Shown one piece after another: positions 25,100-37,281 of a DNA stretch of 64,000 nt. How positions within the stretch are numbered: position 1 is the first letter of the stretch; each line of letters starts with the position of its first letter. Made by a program: the position numbers and the translations under genes. The notes beneath the pieces were generated by a model. It did no database searches, was not told where the DNA came from, and saw only the letters and a program-made list of their open reading frames with translations. Source of the DNA: Pohlia nutans (lineage: Eukaryota; Streptophyta; Bryopsida; Bryales; Mniaceae); assembly GCA_022496805.1 (NCBI GenBank), contig CM040101.1:10170501-10234500 (forward strand). The letters are read 5' to 3'.

Positions 25100-26800
25100 C
25101 AGCTTGCTGTTTGAGGGTAACTCCTGCAGGTGAGGTCGACAGCAATTACATATCTAGAGCTTTGCAGCGTGAACTGAAACCTCAACAACGTCTGATCGAT
25201 TTGTGGAAGCTTCTGCAGCGGCTTACTTACTGTCTCACTCCAGCAACATCGTGAGTTCTCAAATCCCGCAGTTAATTATCTATGCCGTGATTCTCCGCGT
25301 TAACGTTCCATGATCACGGTGAATGGCTACGGAGTTGTACTGTCTGTCGGACCGTGCAACTAGCTAGGTACGAACTCAATAACTAAAATGATGCCTGAGT
25401 CTCCGACACGTCAGTAACGTCGACTAAAGCGTTTGCAGTAGTGGATCGAGCTAGCCGGCCCACTGATAGTGACATACATGACTAGCTAGTTCCAGGTCTT
25501 AATTTAGTTTAATGTAGGCCATGTGCAACTTAGTTTCCTTCGTCGTACGTCTCCGCGCGTGTGAGCAGCCAGTCAATGGATGGCCAGGTACCTTCCTGTT
25601 CTTCTGGTAAGTTAAGTGGGTGGTCTTGTTCATGCATCTTCTTCTTCTTCGTCTTTCTGACTTCCCAGGCTGTCCGTCAGACTGCAGTTGTTGTCATTCA
25701 AGGCTTTGGCAGAGCTGCTGTTAATCGATCACTGAATGTATCTAACACAGTAAGTTTATGTCATCGATCGTCGGTCGCCAGAATCTCCGTCACCTCCAGA
25801 AGTGAGGAACCGTTTTTCAACAACGAAGTTTTGGACCGATATGGCATTCACTGATCACTCATTCAGTCGATTGCTGATTCGCCGATTCGATCGTTCTTGT
25901 GGAAAATTCAATCTGCCACGCTGGCCACGAGGATCATGAGTTACTTGGGAAATGTGACACAGAAGGACTGCATCAACACAACATTATAGAGTCAGTACCA
26001 AGTCCCAAGTGCAAACTTAACCCTTAATTTACAGCCCATGCAACCACATTGTAATCACAGAGGCATGTTTTTGCGATCTACTCTGAACTAAGCATCAATG
26101 CTTGAAGTTCAAATGTGGGGATTCGTCTCACGTACACACTTCAAAAAGAAATTTTTGATTTGGGGTTGTGAAGCTGTCAAAATACCTATGTTCCAAACAC
26201 CAAAATATTACAAATACCTCAAAATACAACAAGTACTTACAAATACAGCACATGCACTACGTGGTATTTCTTATGTTGGAATTTTGTTATCTTGTTTTAT
26301 TTTTTTGAATTGTGTTCTCTTGTTCATGTTCCATTAGTGTATGTATTCCGATCTTTATTAGTGTATCAACTCCTTTCATATTTATACGTATAAATTGTTG
26401 TTCGAAACCGTATATGGATAAGTCACTCAGTTATAAAATTTACGATAATTGTGTGTGAGTCCGTTCTTGACTTGAAAGATTGCAATGGAGAGGTGTTGAC
26501 ATACTCAGGTCATTGTTGAACCTCTTCGCTTTCATTTTTGAAAATTTAACTCAAATTCTATTTAACTTTGAAGTCACTCACCCTCCAAAATCTTATTTTT
26601 GAGTGTGCATTATACGGTTCAAAGACATACTATGATCTTCCAATCCAACGGTCCGATCTTACCAAGGTTTAACCAGCACTTGTCTAATTAAGCTGTGCTT
26701 ATGTTTACACAATTAAATACTAGTAAGAGTAATTTCAACAAAGAGAGTTCTTTTTTTTTAAAACCACTTGAAATCTATGGTTTCTTGAGAACACGGCTAG
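25100..26800. other. Kinase promoter and intergenic sequence
   Basis: Upstream of the kinase start at 25038 on the minus strand. No coding region or strong repeat was recognised. A frame at 25561-25854 has no family resemblance and no splice partner. Confidence 0.4.
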
Positions 26801-26815
26801 GCGGTACAGGGTTAA

Positions 26816-27058
26816 TCCCTAAGCATCTAAAACGCCCTATATCGCCATCTGTATCACTGAATTTTACAACGGTAGCATTTCCTCATTTTACAGTTCAATT
26901 TTCTAATTGCAATACATCATTTTAAAGTTTTTGTTCTATACTACAAGATCAACAGTGTCAATCGTTTCAAACTAAAGTCATCTTCACACAAACATATGAT
27001 TTGTAGTAAAGGTCCAATTTTCCTACACTATAGAAAATATACAGTGGACGCTTAGGAA
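26816..27058 (+). mobile_element. TTAA-240 family MITE, copy 3 (first of three in tandem)
   Basis: Flanked by TTAA at 26812-26815 and 27059-27062; the right TTAA is also the left TTAA of the next element. Ends TCCCTAAGCATC and GGACGCTTAGGAA. Confidence 0.85.
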
Positions 27059-27062
27059 TTAA

Positions 27063-27634
27063 CCCCTAAACGTCCTCACCCCTCTCCAAATTCGGCAATT
27101 TTGCAGAGATGCATCATAAAATACAACCTGGAGGGATATTTTGAACTTGATGTATGAATAAAAGTTGTGCATTATAAATTTTAGATTCTATTTATATGGT
27201 TAAATCTGCTATTGTTGTCACCAATATTTTGTATAAAATTTCAAACTTGAAATTGAAAGTTCTTTTGTAATATGATTACGAATAAGATATTGACAATTTG
27301 TACATGGAATTTGTTGTGATTGGTTGAAATGTAATACTCTAAGTGTAGTGTTTTGTGGAGATTTTTTGGTTCTTTAATTTTGTGAGTTGAATTTTTTAAG
27401 AACACTCTTGTACACTGAAATCTTCAAAATTTGGGTGAATCACTACAACATGAAATGAGACATAAGAATTTCACAATCATCCCCTTAGTTTCTAGTTGGA
27501 TGACACATGCATGAAGCTAACTTTCCATAAAATATATAGTAAAAAATCCACACTGCAAAAAGTCAATGACGGATGAGAAAACTATGTTTGATTCTATACA
27601 TCGTTCACTTTCTGAACGGTTGAACGTTTAGGGG
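27063..27634 (+). mobile_element. TTAA-570 family MITE, copy 2 (second of three in tandem)
   Basis: Flanked by TTAA at 27059-27062 and 27635-27638. Ends CCCCTAAACGTCC and the inverted GAACGTTTAGGGG. The right TTAA is shared with the next element. Confidence 0.85.
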
Positions 27635-27638
27635 TTAA

Positions 27639-27857
27639 ACGACCAAGAAGCCCCAATTGAACTTCAAAGTTTTTTAAGTAGTTTTAAGTAGGACTTATTT
27701 GGAGTTTTTTTGTGTAATTGTTTTTTTACCAACACACGCAAAGTTGTTCACTGATTCTGGTGATATAAAATTTGATCACATGTGAATTATGGATTTTTCA
27801 CAATATGATCAATTGAATTCGTTAGTTTAAAACGTTGAATCCTTGGTCCTTCAAGGG
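27639..27857 (-). mobile_element. TTAA-230 family MITE, inverted copy (third of three in tandem)
   Basis: Reverse relative of 14235-14466, flanked by TTAA at 27635-27638 and 27858-27861. The first terminal bases have decayed (ACGACCAAGAAGCC where CCCCTAAAGGACC would be expected). Confidence 0.75.
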
Positions 27858-28979
27858 TTAAATTGGAGGCACCTAAAACCGCCCATTTGAGCTATTGTGG
27901 TTGGAAATCGAATTGGGACTAGTTTTGGCTAATAGATACAAGTAGATAAGATTCATGAAAAGAAGTGAAAAATAATATGTTTTTCAATTAAAATGTAATT
28001 AATATGAATTTTGAAAACAAAAAGTTAGTCTTAATTATCCCATTTGTGCCATATAGGTGGTGATTTTCTCAACACCTATATGTCCTTATTTTCTATGTCC
28101 TTATTTTGTCCCTTATTTTCAATGGCAAAACTACTTTTTTTTATTGAAGCGATAGATTGATTTGACTCGAAGATAAATTTAACAAATTCTCCGAACGTTC
28201 ACTCTCACAGAAAAAGTAACATAGATAGAAAGTACTCATATAGAAAAGCTTGCCTCTCACAAAAACTCACTGTTCTTCACTCAAAATTATAATTTGAAAA
28301 AAATTGATTTGTTTTTCAAGGGTGTTGAAACAGTCGGCTTTTCCAGAATTCATGGAATATGTACAATAACCAAGAATTCATAGTAGAAAGTACACATGTT
28401 GAGAAATTCACCTGGGGTAGGCCGCGTCCCTGAGGCGCGGAAACTGAGACCAGCTCAGTTGCCGGCTCGGGCAATCTCAGCCCTCCTTTCTCTCTTGTCG
28501 ATCTAGCGGTGATCATCGTCCGAGCTGGCAAGTGTGAGCAATGAACAGCTGACTTCGGGCACAAGAATCCACACACGCATGAAAATTTCGGACACGGGCT
28601 CCACACATGCATGTACAGCCACTTTCTGACACGGGCACACACATGTCGGGAACGCTGGTGGATGAGAACGCCAGTGGATGGGAACACGGGTTCCACCGAG
28701 TGCAAGGAGTTGAAGGCATTGGGTTCCAGGGCACCAAATCCATTCATTTCTCTGTACTGCAGGCTCATGGCACGCACCATTGTGTTTCTGTTTTCATCTT
28801 TTGAACCATTTTGTATTCGAATTTGAAGCACACATTCAAGCTTTCAAACTAAAATTCAAACATGTTTCGAAAAGACCTGGACAAAAATAACAAAATTTCA
28901 TGAATGTTTAATTTTATTAATTTTATTCTTCCATATAATTATGATGCCCTGCCTCTAAAACCCCCGGTGGTCTTTAACA

Positions 28980-29278
28980 ATTTAACATCTGATTCAACAT
29001 TGTTTTCAAAGATTTGTTTTAAAATGTTCAATGAAAAAATTAAATAGAGTTGATGTTCACAGCAAAGTTGTAAATGTCAATATGAAGATCACATCTGTAT
29101 GGTGGATTCATCGATGAATGTATTAATATTTTAAAAATAATTATGCAAGTTTTTTCTTGAAATTCAATTAAAAATTCCAAATCCACAAAAGTAATTTCTA
29201 AAATGTTGTAATGAAATTGGAATATCATGCACTATAAGATAGTATGGTTTATATTATTTGATTTTACTTATTTGTTTA
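28980..29278 (+). mobile_element. TTAA-540c family, decayed and truncated, inside the MULE
   Basis: Matches the first ~300 bp of 34208-34746 with many changes. The ends are not preserved. The 3' end of the 174-codon frame overlaps its right edge. Confidence 0.6.
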
Positions 29279-29778
29279 GATTCATGTGCATCCTTGGTTA
29301 TTTGTTCCCATTCCTCTACATATGGAATACAAAGGTCGGAGAATTTTCCTGACTTGTTGTATAATCTCATTTCTCCACTACGTTGATCTAGCCTCACATT
29401 TAGAGCAACCATCAAATCCCTCCATCTATTCAAAACACGGCGGTGCAATTTTTCAAGAGGTTCATGAGGTACATAAAATGAAGGGTCTGCATTGAGAATG
29501 CTTTCACCCGTAGGTTGAAGTTCACTTTGCAAACACTGAATCATAAAAGAGTAAGAACTTTTCGTAAACATGTACCAATTGGAATTTGAACGAAATGTAA
29601 ATGGGTCCACTCCTTGTAAGTGCTCATAACCAATAGGTTCATCCTCTCCAATTTGTTCATGTTGTATATCAAAAAACTTTCCATCCTCTTCTTCATGAAA
29701 AACCACAGGGAAGTCAACATATTCATCGTCATCATCACTGTCCTCCAAACTTTCCACATGTCTGAAAACTTCCTCCAT
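29254..29778 (-). CDS. Hypothetical protein inside the Mutator-like element (174 aa)
   Basis: I do not recognise this protein. The frame is open over 174 codons from ATG at 29778. It has a very acidic N-terminus (EDSDDDDEY, then a run of Glu/Asp to about residue 55), then a segment with aromatic residues (PFTFRSNSNWYMF) and a C-terminal part with LEKLHRRVLNRWRDLMVAL and PYVEEWEQITKD. The last ~8 codons and the stop come from an adjacent decayed MITE, so the natural C-terminus may be missing. It is the only coding capacity of the MULE. It could be a captured host fragment or a remnant of another transposon protein. No transposase catalytic motif is visible. Confidence 0.4.
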   Translation of the reverse strand: MEEVFRHVESLEDSDDDDEYVDFPVVFHEEEDGKFFDIQHEQIGEDEPIGYEHLQGVDPFTFRSNSNWYMFTKSSYSFMIQCLQSELQPTGESILNADPSFYVPHEPLEKLHRRVLNRWRDLMVALNVRLDQRSGEMRLYNKSGKFSDLCIPYVEEWEQITKDAHESKQISKIK

Positions 29779-29816
29779 TCTTCCAATGTAACCAAGAGCA
29801 ATTTTTCTTGAACTTA

Positions 29817-30161
29817 GAGCATCGTCACCTTATCACTGAAATCAAGAGATTCTCTTAAAACCATATGAAAAGTGTTTGTATTTAATGTTGAAAATTCAAG
29901 GCCGGTGAGAGAGCCACAAAATATAAGCACGATATAGTGATATCTACATACGTTCTTCTATAGCTAATTTAAGGAAGGGGTCGGTATCCTAAATTGATGA
30001 ACATTCATGATCACCCATGTATAGTAATTTTGATCGGTTCACAAACTATATAGAGGAACACATAGTGGTTCAAGGGTGTGGAGACAATAACTTGTGACAT
30101 CAAATTTTGAATGTGATGATAGTAGTCAAGGAGTGATTTCAAGGGAGAAGGGTGCAAATGC
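29817..30161. mobile_element. Tourist-like MITE with TTA duplication, inside the MULE
   Basis: Starts GAGCATCGTCACC and ends GGGTGCAAATGCTC, flanked by TTA (29814-29816 and 30162-30164). Interior matches 18721-19002. Confidence 0.7.
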
Positions 30162-30991
30162 TCTTACAGTTCAAATGGCCGTCTTGACTTGAGCTCCAGT
30201 AATCAAAACTGTCCAAAAATCCTCTCGAGCAAACGGTCATAAAATTCTACTCCACTGCGTCATATAAAATAAATCCACGAACTTTCCATTGTCACAACAT
30301 TTGAATGTAACCTTGAAATCCAGGAAAATTTGAAAGCTTGAATGTGTGCTTCAAATTCGGATACAAAATGGTTCAAAAGATGAAAACAGAAACACAATAG
30401 TGCGTGCCATGAGCCTGCAGTACAGAGAAATGAATGGATTTGGTGCCCTGGAACCCAATGCCTTCAACTCCTTGCACTCGGTGGAACCCGTGTTCCCATC
30501 CACTGGCGTTCTCATCCACCAGCGTTCCCGACATGTGTGTGCCCGTGTCAGAAAGTGGTTGTACATGCATGTGTGGAGCCCGTGTCCGAAATTTTCATGC
30601 GTGTGTGGATTCTTGTGCCCGAAGTCAGCTGTTCATTGCTCACACTTGCCAGCTCGGACGATGATCACCGCTAGATCGACAAGAGAGAAAGGAGGGCTGA
30701 GATTGCCCGAGCCGGCAACTGAGCTAGTCTCAGTTTCCGTGCCTCAGGGACGCGGTGGGGTAGGTGGGATTCTTTAGAGCTTAAGTGAAGTAGTGCAAAG
30801 GACAACATACCGTACCCGGAATAATTATAAAAGGAGAAGCCCAATTTTTTTAGGAAATTGTTTTTTCAAAGAAAATTATCATTTGGCTATGGTGAAAATA
30901 AAATCTTAGAAAATATTCATGAAATCTTAGAGAATATTCACATTATTTCAGCAAAAACTTAAATATTTGGCATGAGCTGCCGACCCTACCA

Positions 30992-31154
30992 CACTAGTAG
31001 AAATCTTGTCCAATGGGACATGTTCTTAATGACTAAATGTCTGTTGTGATATGTTTTTAAATGACTCAAAATCAATTTCGAGTCATTCAAAACATGTCGC
31101 AACGGACATTTGGTCATTAAGGACATATCCCACTGAACAAGATTTTTACTAGTG
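30992..31154. mobile_element. CACTA-like palindromic MITE with CCA duplication
   Basis: Ends CACTAGTAGAAATCTTGTCC and the inverted form at the right; most of the 163 bp is palindromic about position 31073. The triplet CCA flanks both sides (30989-30991 and 31155-31157). Confidence 0.8.
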
Positions 31155-31611
31155 CCAGTAGGAGTAATAGTTTGAGCAAATAGAGAGCTTACTATGGGAC
31201 AACGGGAGTACATTCAGACCATGTGCTTTTCAATCGACGTGAGCATCGCCCTTGGAGTAATATGCCATGGACTCGATCAATTTGTCCTTCGTTGTGATTT
31301 CTATGGGATTGTGACTTTGTGAATCGCAACATTTTTTTTTCTGACTATATTTCGCCAAATTTATTTACAAAATATGGCATTTCTCTTTTGTTAAGAAAAA
31401 AAATGAGAAAATTTTGAATTTTCTTGCCAGACTTTCTCTATATTTTTTGTGAAGATAGTCAAATTTTGTGAAGAAAACAAACAAAACATGAAGAAACTCT
31501 ATCAAAATATAATTCTAAGCTTAAAATTTTACCAAATATTCTTTCCCAATTTTTTTTATGTCGCCAGTTAGGTTTCAAGGAAAAAAACACTGGAACTGAG
31601 TCGTATGTGAA

Positions 31612-31646
<35 letters not shown>
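31612..31646. repeat. (AAT)n microsatellite
   Basis: About eleven uninterrupted AAT units. Confidence 0.95.
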
Positions 31647-31647
<1 letters not shown>

Positions 31648-31843
31648 GACGTGCTTTTTCTGACCACAATCACCACATCACTCAGGGAGAGCATAGCACA
31701 TTCCACATGGAATCCCCATACCGACAGTCCCAGTACACTGACCGCCTTAATTGAATCCCTGCCCACCCCAATCATCCACTTTCACATTTCCCACTTCACA
31801 CTCCAAAGTACATGTCCATTCATATTTCAATTTTAACCTACTA

Positions 31844-32096
31844 CTCCTTCCGTTTTATAATAAGAATCCACTTTTTTGGCATGTTTATTATCCTAGTTTT
31901 TGCCCTATGTTTTATACTTCAAACGTGAGCATTGTGCACTTCAAACAGGACAGACTATGAGATTGACACAATAACTACATATTACTATTAAAGATAGCCC
32001 ATTTTTTGAGTATTGAGATGCCTTTTTTTAGCAAAAGGAACGTCAAGTTGAAACATGCTAAAAAAGTGAACTCTCATTATGAAATAGAGCCAGGAG
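31844..32096. mobile_element. Stowaway-like MITE, reverse of 10350-10603
   Basis: The left end CTCCTTCCGTTTTATAATAA follows TA, and the right end ATTATGAAATAGAGCCAGGAG is followed by TA. The interior is the reverse-complement of the element at 10350. It is uninterrupted. Confidence 0.8.
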
Positions 32097-32510
32097 TACA
32101 ATATTGGAATGGATGTATGAGAGGGATCGCAAAAGTGTCTAAGTGATAGCAATAATTGTGCCCAAATCATACAATTATCAAGGTTTCTTATTTCTTGGCG
32201 ATAATTTTATTTTATTTTTTAATCTAGTACAATTCTAATAGTTAGAATATATGATGAGAGCTCTCAAAAGTACTCCATTGTTGAACCAAAATGTCATTAA
32301 ACTACAATGGGTGATAATCCGATTGGCACTACCTATTGAATACATTTTGCAACCTTGAGATTGGGAATTCGTGATTCTTAATGATATTTGTTATATAGGT
32401 AGTTGTAACTACTTGACTTGATGGGAAAACACAACTCCCTTCATTGACGGAGTGCTACCTTGATCAAAATGCTAGGGTGTATTACTCTTAATTCCAGATT
32501 CATGCCTTAA

Positions 32511-33045
32511 CCTTTGACGTGCGTTCATATAATGAACGACGAAGTGATTGCAACCTTTCTGTTGACTACATCATGTATAGTTTTTCATCCATCCAAATTT
32601 CTCTTGGTTCTTGTGCTAGTTGACTATCATATGTACAGTATGAATCTTCAAAATAAGATATTGTGATTTTTTGAAAAACAACACAATTTGTTTATGTCAA
32701 GTTTCATTCTTAGTTCAAAAAGTGAGACCTTAAACATGATTTTCCAAAATAAATAGAATCAAATAGTGGAAACCATACCATCTTGTAGTGCGTGTTATTC
32801 TAGTTTCATTATAGTTTTTTAAAATTCTTTGTGTTAATTTGGGATTTTTAATTGAATTCCAAGAAAAAACCTTGCAAAATTAATTACAAAATATTAATAA
32901 AAATATATGATGAAATCAACCGTATAGGTGTGATCTTCACATTGAAATTAACAACTTAGCTTTGTACATCAACTCCATTTTTGTTTTTCACCAAATATTT
33001 TATAATGAATCTTTGAAAATAGTGTTGAATCGGGACGTTAAAGGG
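32511..33045 (-). mobile_element. TTAA-540c family MITE, inverted copy
   Basis: Flanked by TTAA (32507-32510) and a mutated CTAA (33046-33049). Ends CCTTTGACGTGC and GACGTTAAAGGG. Reverse-complement of the copy at 34208. Confidence 0.8.
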
Positions 33046-33059
33046 CTAACATTAAAGGA

Positions 33060-33641
33060 CCCCTAAATGCCTGAAGTTGTCTCCAAATTTGGAGAATTGC
33101 AAAGATGCATTATAAAATGCAATTAAGAGGCATATTTTGAACTTGATGTATGGATAAAAGTTGTACATTATGAATTTTAGATTCTAAATATCCATACGGT
33201 TAGATCTATGATTGCAATCACCAATATTTTTGTATAAAATTTGAAACGTAAAATTCAAAATTCTTTTGTAATTCGATTACAAATAAGGTATTGAAAATTT
33301 GTGGATGGAATTTGTTGTGATGGGTTGAAATGTAATATTCTAAGTGTAGTGATTTTTGGAGAATTTTGGTTGCTTAGTTTTATGAGTTGACTTTTTCAAG
33401 AGCACTTTTGATTTATTTTGAATTAAAAAATATTAGAAATTTTTGGTGAATCACTGCAACATGAAATGACGCATAAAAGTTTCACCAATCATCCCCTTTC
33501 AAATCGGTTCACACATGCATGAAGCTAACTTCCCATAAAATCTATAGTAAAAAATATAAACTGCAAAAAGTGCATGACGGATGAGAAAACGTGAACGAAA
33601 TCTATACATCGTTCAAAAATGGATGCCTAGGCAGTTAAGGG
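33060..33641 (+). mobile_element. TTAA-570 family MITE, copy 3
   Basis: Starts CCCCTAAATGCCTGAAG and ends GCCTAGGCAGTTAAGGG. Flanks are decayed (TTGA at right). It lies immediately after the inverted TTAA-540c copy. Confidence 0.75.
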
Positions 33642-34207
33642 TTGAGTTTATTGTGTGTTTCAAAAATAATTCAATTTTAAACAAATTTTCAAAAATAACA
33701 TACCACTGTTTCATTGGAATCAAGAATTCATTTCTTGTCACTGAATCAAGAATCTCATTGAATCAATAATCTGATTGGGATACATTATAGACCAAGTCAA
33801 AAGGACTTGGTCATGGAGTTTTCTAAGTAAAAAACAGAAGGTGGACATACCTAAAATCACCCAAGATCCAATTCCACACCCTATCATTGACCTCAATTCC
33901 TTCTAAAATCAGTTTTAGCTCACTTCAAGTGCATACCAAATACAAGTGATACGTGGAATTGCATATAAATAGAGTAGTTTTAGGTACTTCAATGAATGAG
34001 AATGAGATTACAAAGTGATGATTAAGCAATTAAGACAATGTAGAAAGCAATTCAACACAACGATCAAGTAAATTCCTTGGGTGTAATTAGCAGTGAAATT
34101 GGGTGTAAATGCTAGGCCATTTAAGAATTAACTTCTCTATCAACTATAAGCTGATTATGAATGATTATAGAGCATTCCAGGGACACCCTGGTACGTTTAG
34201 GGGTTAA

Positions 34208-34746
34208 CCCTTTAACGTCTCGATTCAACATTGTTTTCAAAGAAGCGTTATTAAATGTTTGATAAAAACCAAAAATGGAGTTGATGTACAAAGCGAAGTT
34301 GTAAATGTCAATGTGAAGATCACATCTGTATGGTTGGATTTATCATATTATTTATTATTTATTTATTTATAAATTTTGAAGGTTTCTTCTTGAAATTCAA
34401 TTTAAACTCCCAAATTAACACAAAAAAATTCAAAAAATTGTAATGAAATTGGAATAACATGCGCTACGAGATGGTATGGTTTCCATTATTTGATTGTACT
34501 TATTTTGGACAATCATGTTTGAGGTCTCACTTTTTGAACTAAGAATGAAACTTGACATAAACCGATTGTGTTATTTTTCTAAAAATCATAATAAACTATT
34601 TTGAAGATCCAAACCGTTCAAAGGATAGTCAACTTGTTCAAGAACCAAGGGTAATTCTCGTAGATGAAAAGTGTTCAATCTGGATGAGATTTGGACAACT
34701 TTAATCTGTTCGTCGTCCAATATATGGACACTGGCGCGCTAAAGGG
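34208..34746 (+). mobile_element. TTAA-540c family MITE, intact copy
   Basis: Flanked by TTAA at 34204-34207 and 34747-34750. Ends CCCTTTAACGTC and the inverted CGCGCTAAAGGG. The bases before it (GTACGTTTAGGGGTTAA) look like the right end of yet another TTAA element whose left end I could not place, and the bases after it contain a second GGGGTTAA. Confidence 0.85.
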
Positions 34747-35177
34747 TTAAGGGGTTAAATTCAATGGATCTCATTTCTAGAAGAGCCAAGGAAAAGATGC
34801 TAAGTTATTGGAGATGACGCTGAAAGGCTGAGGTAGAATGTGTCAAATTTAGGAAATAAAGAGGTGTCAATCATCAAGAAAGACAATTATTTTGATTCTT
34901 CAAGGTACCAATCATCAAGTGAAATCTGTCCTAGTTTGAGTACCGGATGTGGAGGGTAGGATTGGCTCATCTGTGTTTAATATTTCGTTATTTTGAAAAT
35001 AAGGTTCAACAGATGAAATAATTGCAATTTGTTTTAAAGAATTTCTGTTTTACCAAAAAGAAATTCAAAATTACTCAAAAAAAAATGGCTTGTACTTTTA
35101 ATAATATTGAAGTGCTAATTTATTTTTCAAATCTAGATGGAAGTGTTTTTTTATGAATATGCAGCATACTTTGAAAA

Positions 35178-35460
35178 ATCCTCGATTTTAAACCCCCATT
35201 TCAACGTTAATGCAAGCACTATTCATCCATGGGCCCCATTTTTTGAAATTTCCATTTTGGGAACCCTAAGGTTCGTTTTTTGTATAAAAAAATTTCCAAA
35301 TTTGGGATCTACAGCCCCAAATTAGTCCGGGAGGAGCCTCTAGGGAATTTTAAACCCTTGGAAGAGGGGGTTATTTTTTAAGATGGGCCCTACATGCACA
35401 AAATAGGGGGCAATTTTTGTCCTCTTGCATTAACGACGAGGGGGGGGGATTTAGAGTCGA
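35178..35460. mobile_element. MITE with CCCCGACTC-type ends, copy 2
   Basis: Shares the interior and end structure of 20261-20531, including the GGGGGTTATTTTTTAAG block in the same relative place. Confidence 0.6.
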
Positions 35461-35479
35461 GGTTGAAAAATCACTTCAA

Positions 35480-37277
35480 AATAGATTCGACAGAAAAAAT
35501 AAATGTGTGATGGCCACGGCACATTTGTTCCATCAAGTGGTGACACTCTTCTTGGAGACTGCATGATTTCAATGCAACATTGTCTATTTCATTAAAAGGA
35601 ATATTTAATATTATATTTTCTCTAACTCAAATCAACAAGCATAACCCCTAAATGCCTAGAGATTTTGGGCAATACCTAAATGTATGATAAATGAGGTTTC
35701 TTTATCTTTTTGAGCTTCAACTCTAAAGAGCATATGTAAGACATCGTTATTAGAAGACATCTGTATAGTTGAATTTGAAATAAAATGCCTAGGTATTTTT
35801 CAAATGAGATTACAAGAAAAAACTTTGAAAATTCACTAAAATTACAATTTCAATACTCTCATCTTATAATTCATAGTGATTGGTTGAAATCGTCATGCTT
35901 CAATAGTGCTCGGGGAGGTCACTCTTTGGATCTTGAGTATCACGTGTGAACAAAGGGTATTTAAAAGTACCCTAAAATTTAAAAGTAAATATTACTATAA
36001 TTATTAATATTAGGAGAATATTCTCAATTTTATTCTTGAAATCAATTTTGAGCATCCTATATTAATGTAAATCATTTATAAAATTTACCTTCAAAGATTT
36101 ATTTGGACCCTATCACTTTGTTTGCACGTTGTTACATAATATTTGGAAGTGACCTCTACAAGCAATAGTGGTGAAGTTGTTCACATAAGTTTTATTATGG
36201 TTCGATAAGGGTGTCTTGAGAGCTCTTTGTAAGCACTCAAAAGATTATTTTATAAGTTGAAATATTGCACATTATGCAAAAGATGATTCAATGTTGTACA
36301 TTATGAATTATTTGATAGCCCTCCATCAAATACCTTGTGTTCGCTCATGTATACCAAAATTCATACTAAGTGACTTCCCCGAGGTCCAATTGTTCCAAAT
36401 TTCATAAAATAATGATTATTATTTTTATTTTTCAAACAATTAGAACGATACTCTCTTTTAAAATCAATTTTAAACATATTTTGACACTATTACTTCATCC
36501 AATTGTGTGGATGTCATGGAAACATCATGATCTACAACTTTGATTTGTATGCCAGCTTCAAAGAAAGGATTTAGTGCGCATTCAACAATGGAATGAAAGG
36601 ACCTCGTAAATTCAATTTTGATTTTTTTCCTAATCTGACTTCACTCATCTAAAAGTAACTACCTGAAAAATTCATGTAAAAGAACCGTGCAAAAAGAAAT
36701 AGACTACAAAAACCCGAGCAAAAGCCCTTTGGAAGGTGGCGGCAATTCAATACATCATGCAGAATTTGCATTGTAATGTTAGAGCTATAAACACCATTTT
36801 TAATGCTTTCACGGACCTCTAAAATTGAAGGAGCCTTCAATGGCGGTTTTCCCAATATGAAGTGGAAGGGAGAGACCATTACGTTATCCTCTAATTTTTC
36901 CACAATTAATCAAGCACCAATTCTTCATCCAACAACTAATTGAAATCATCCAAAGACAAATTTGTGGTCTCAACAGTTAACCCCCACACGTCGAGCCCAT
37001 GACCATTAAAGAGAAGGAAGAAGTTATCTTATGACCGTGAAGAAACATTCAGAGCCCAATTTAGATCCGAGAAACTGAACTTATCATCTGCGTATCGGCA
37101 AAGTATTATTGAACTGCTTTGGAGGGTTCACTCCACTCTAACTTGTGATAAAATACATATTACTAAACTGAGGAAATCAAATTGAAGATGCATTTAAATG
37201 ACAGTATCCTTGAATTAAGCGTTTTGGGCAGTTCCAAAAATGTGCTTTCCAAAATGTGCAATCCAGGTGATACGGAA
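35480..37277. other. Intergenic, no gene recognised
   Basis: AT-rich sequence. A TTAA-type left end (ATAACCCCTAAATGCC) occurs at about 35642, but no matching right end was found. The frame at 36649-36903 on the minus strand has no family resemblance. Confidence 0.35.
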
Positions 37278-37281
37278 TTAA

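Larger units (their letters stand above)
28422..30755. mobile_element. Mutator-like element with ~430-bp inverted termini and 9-bp duplication
   Basis: Left arm about 28422-28855 and right arm about 30328-30755 are inverted copies with only a handful of differences. The outer ends are CCGCGTCCCTGAGG and its inverse. The 9-bp word TGGGGTAGG flanks the element directly at 28413-28421 and 30756-30764. Long inverted termini plus a 9-bp duplication are the hallmark of MULEs. The 1.5-kb interior holds a decayed TTAA-540c copy, a 174-codon frame and a Tourist-like MITE; no MULE transposase is visible. Open frames of 171 and 143 codons that lie in the two arms are mirror images of each other and are probably not genes. 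Confidence 0.85.

Noticed and set aside
28316..28831. 171-codon frame, and its mirror at 30346-30777 (143 codons)
   Set aside because: Both lie in the inverted arms of the Mutator-like element and run across the arm edges with different endings; no family features.
35640..36980. Another TTAA-type element starting at about 35642
   Set aside because: A left end is visible (CCCCTAAATGCC) but no matching right end or TTAA pair could be found, so it was not listed as an element.
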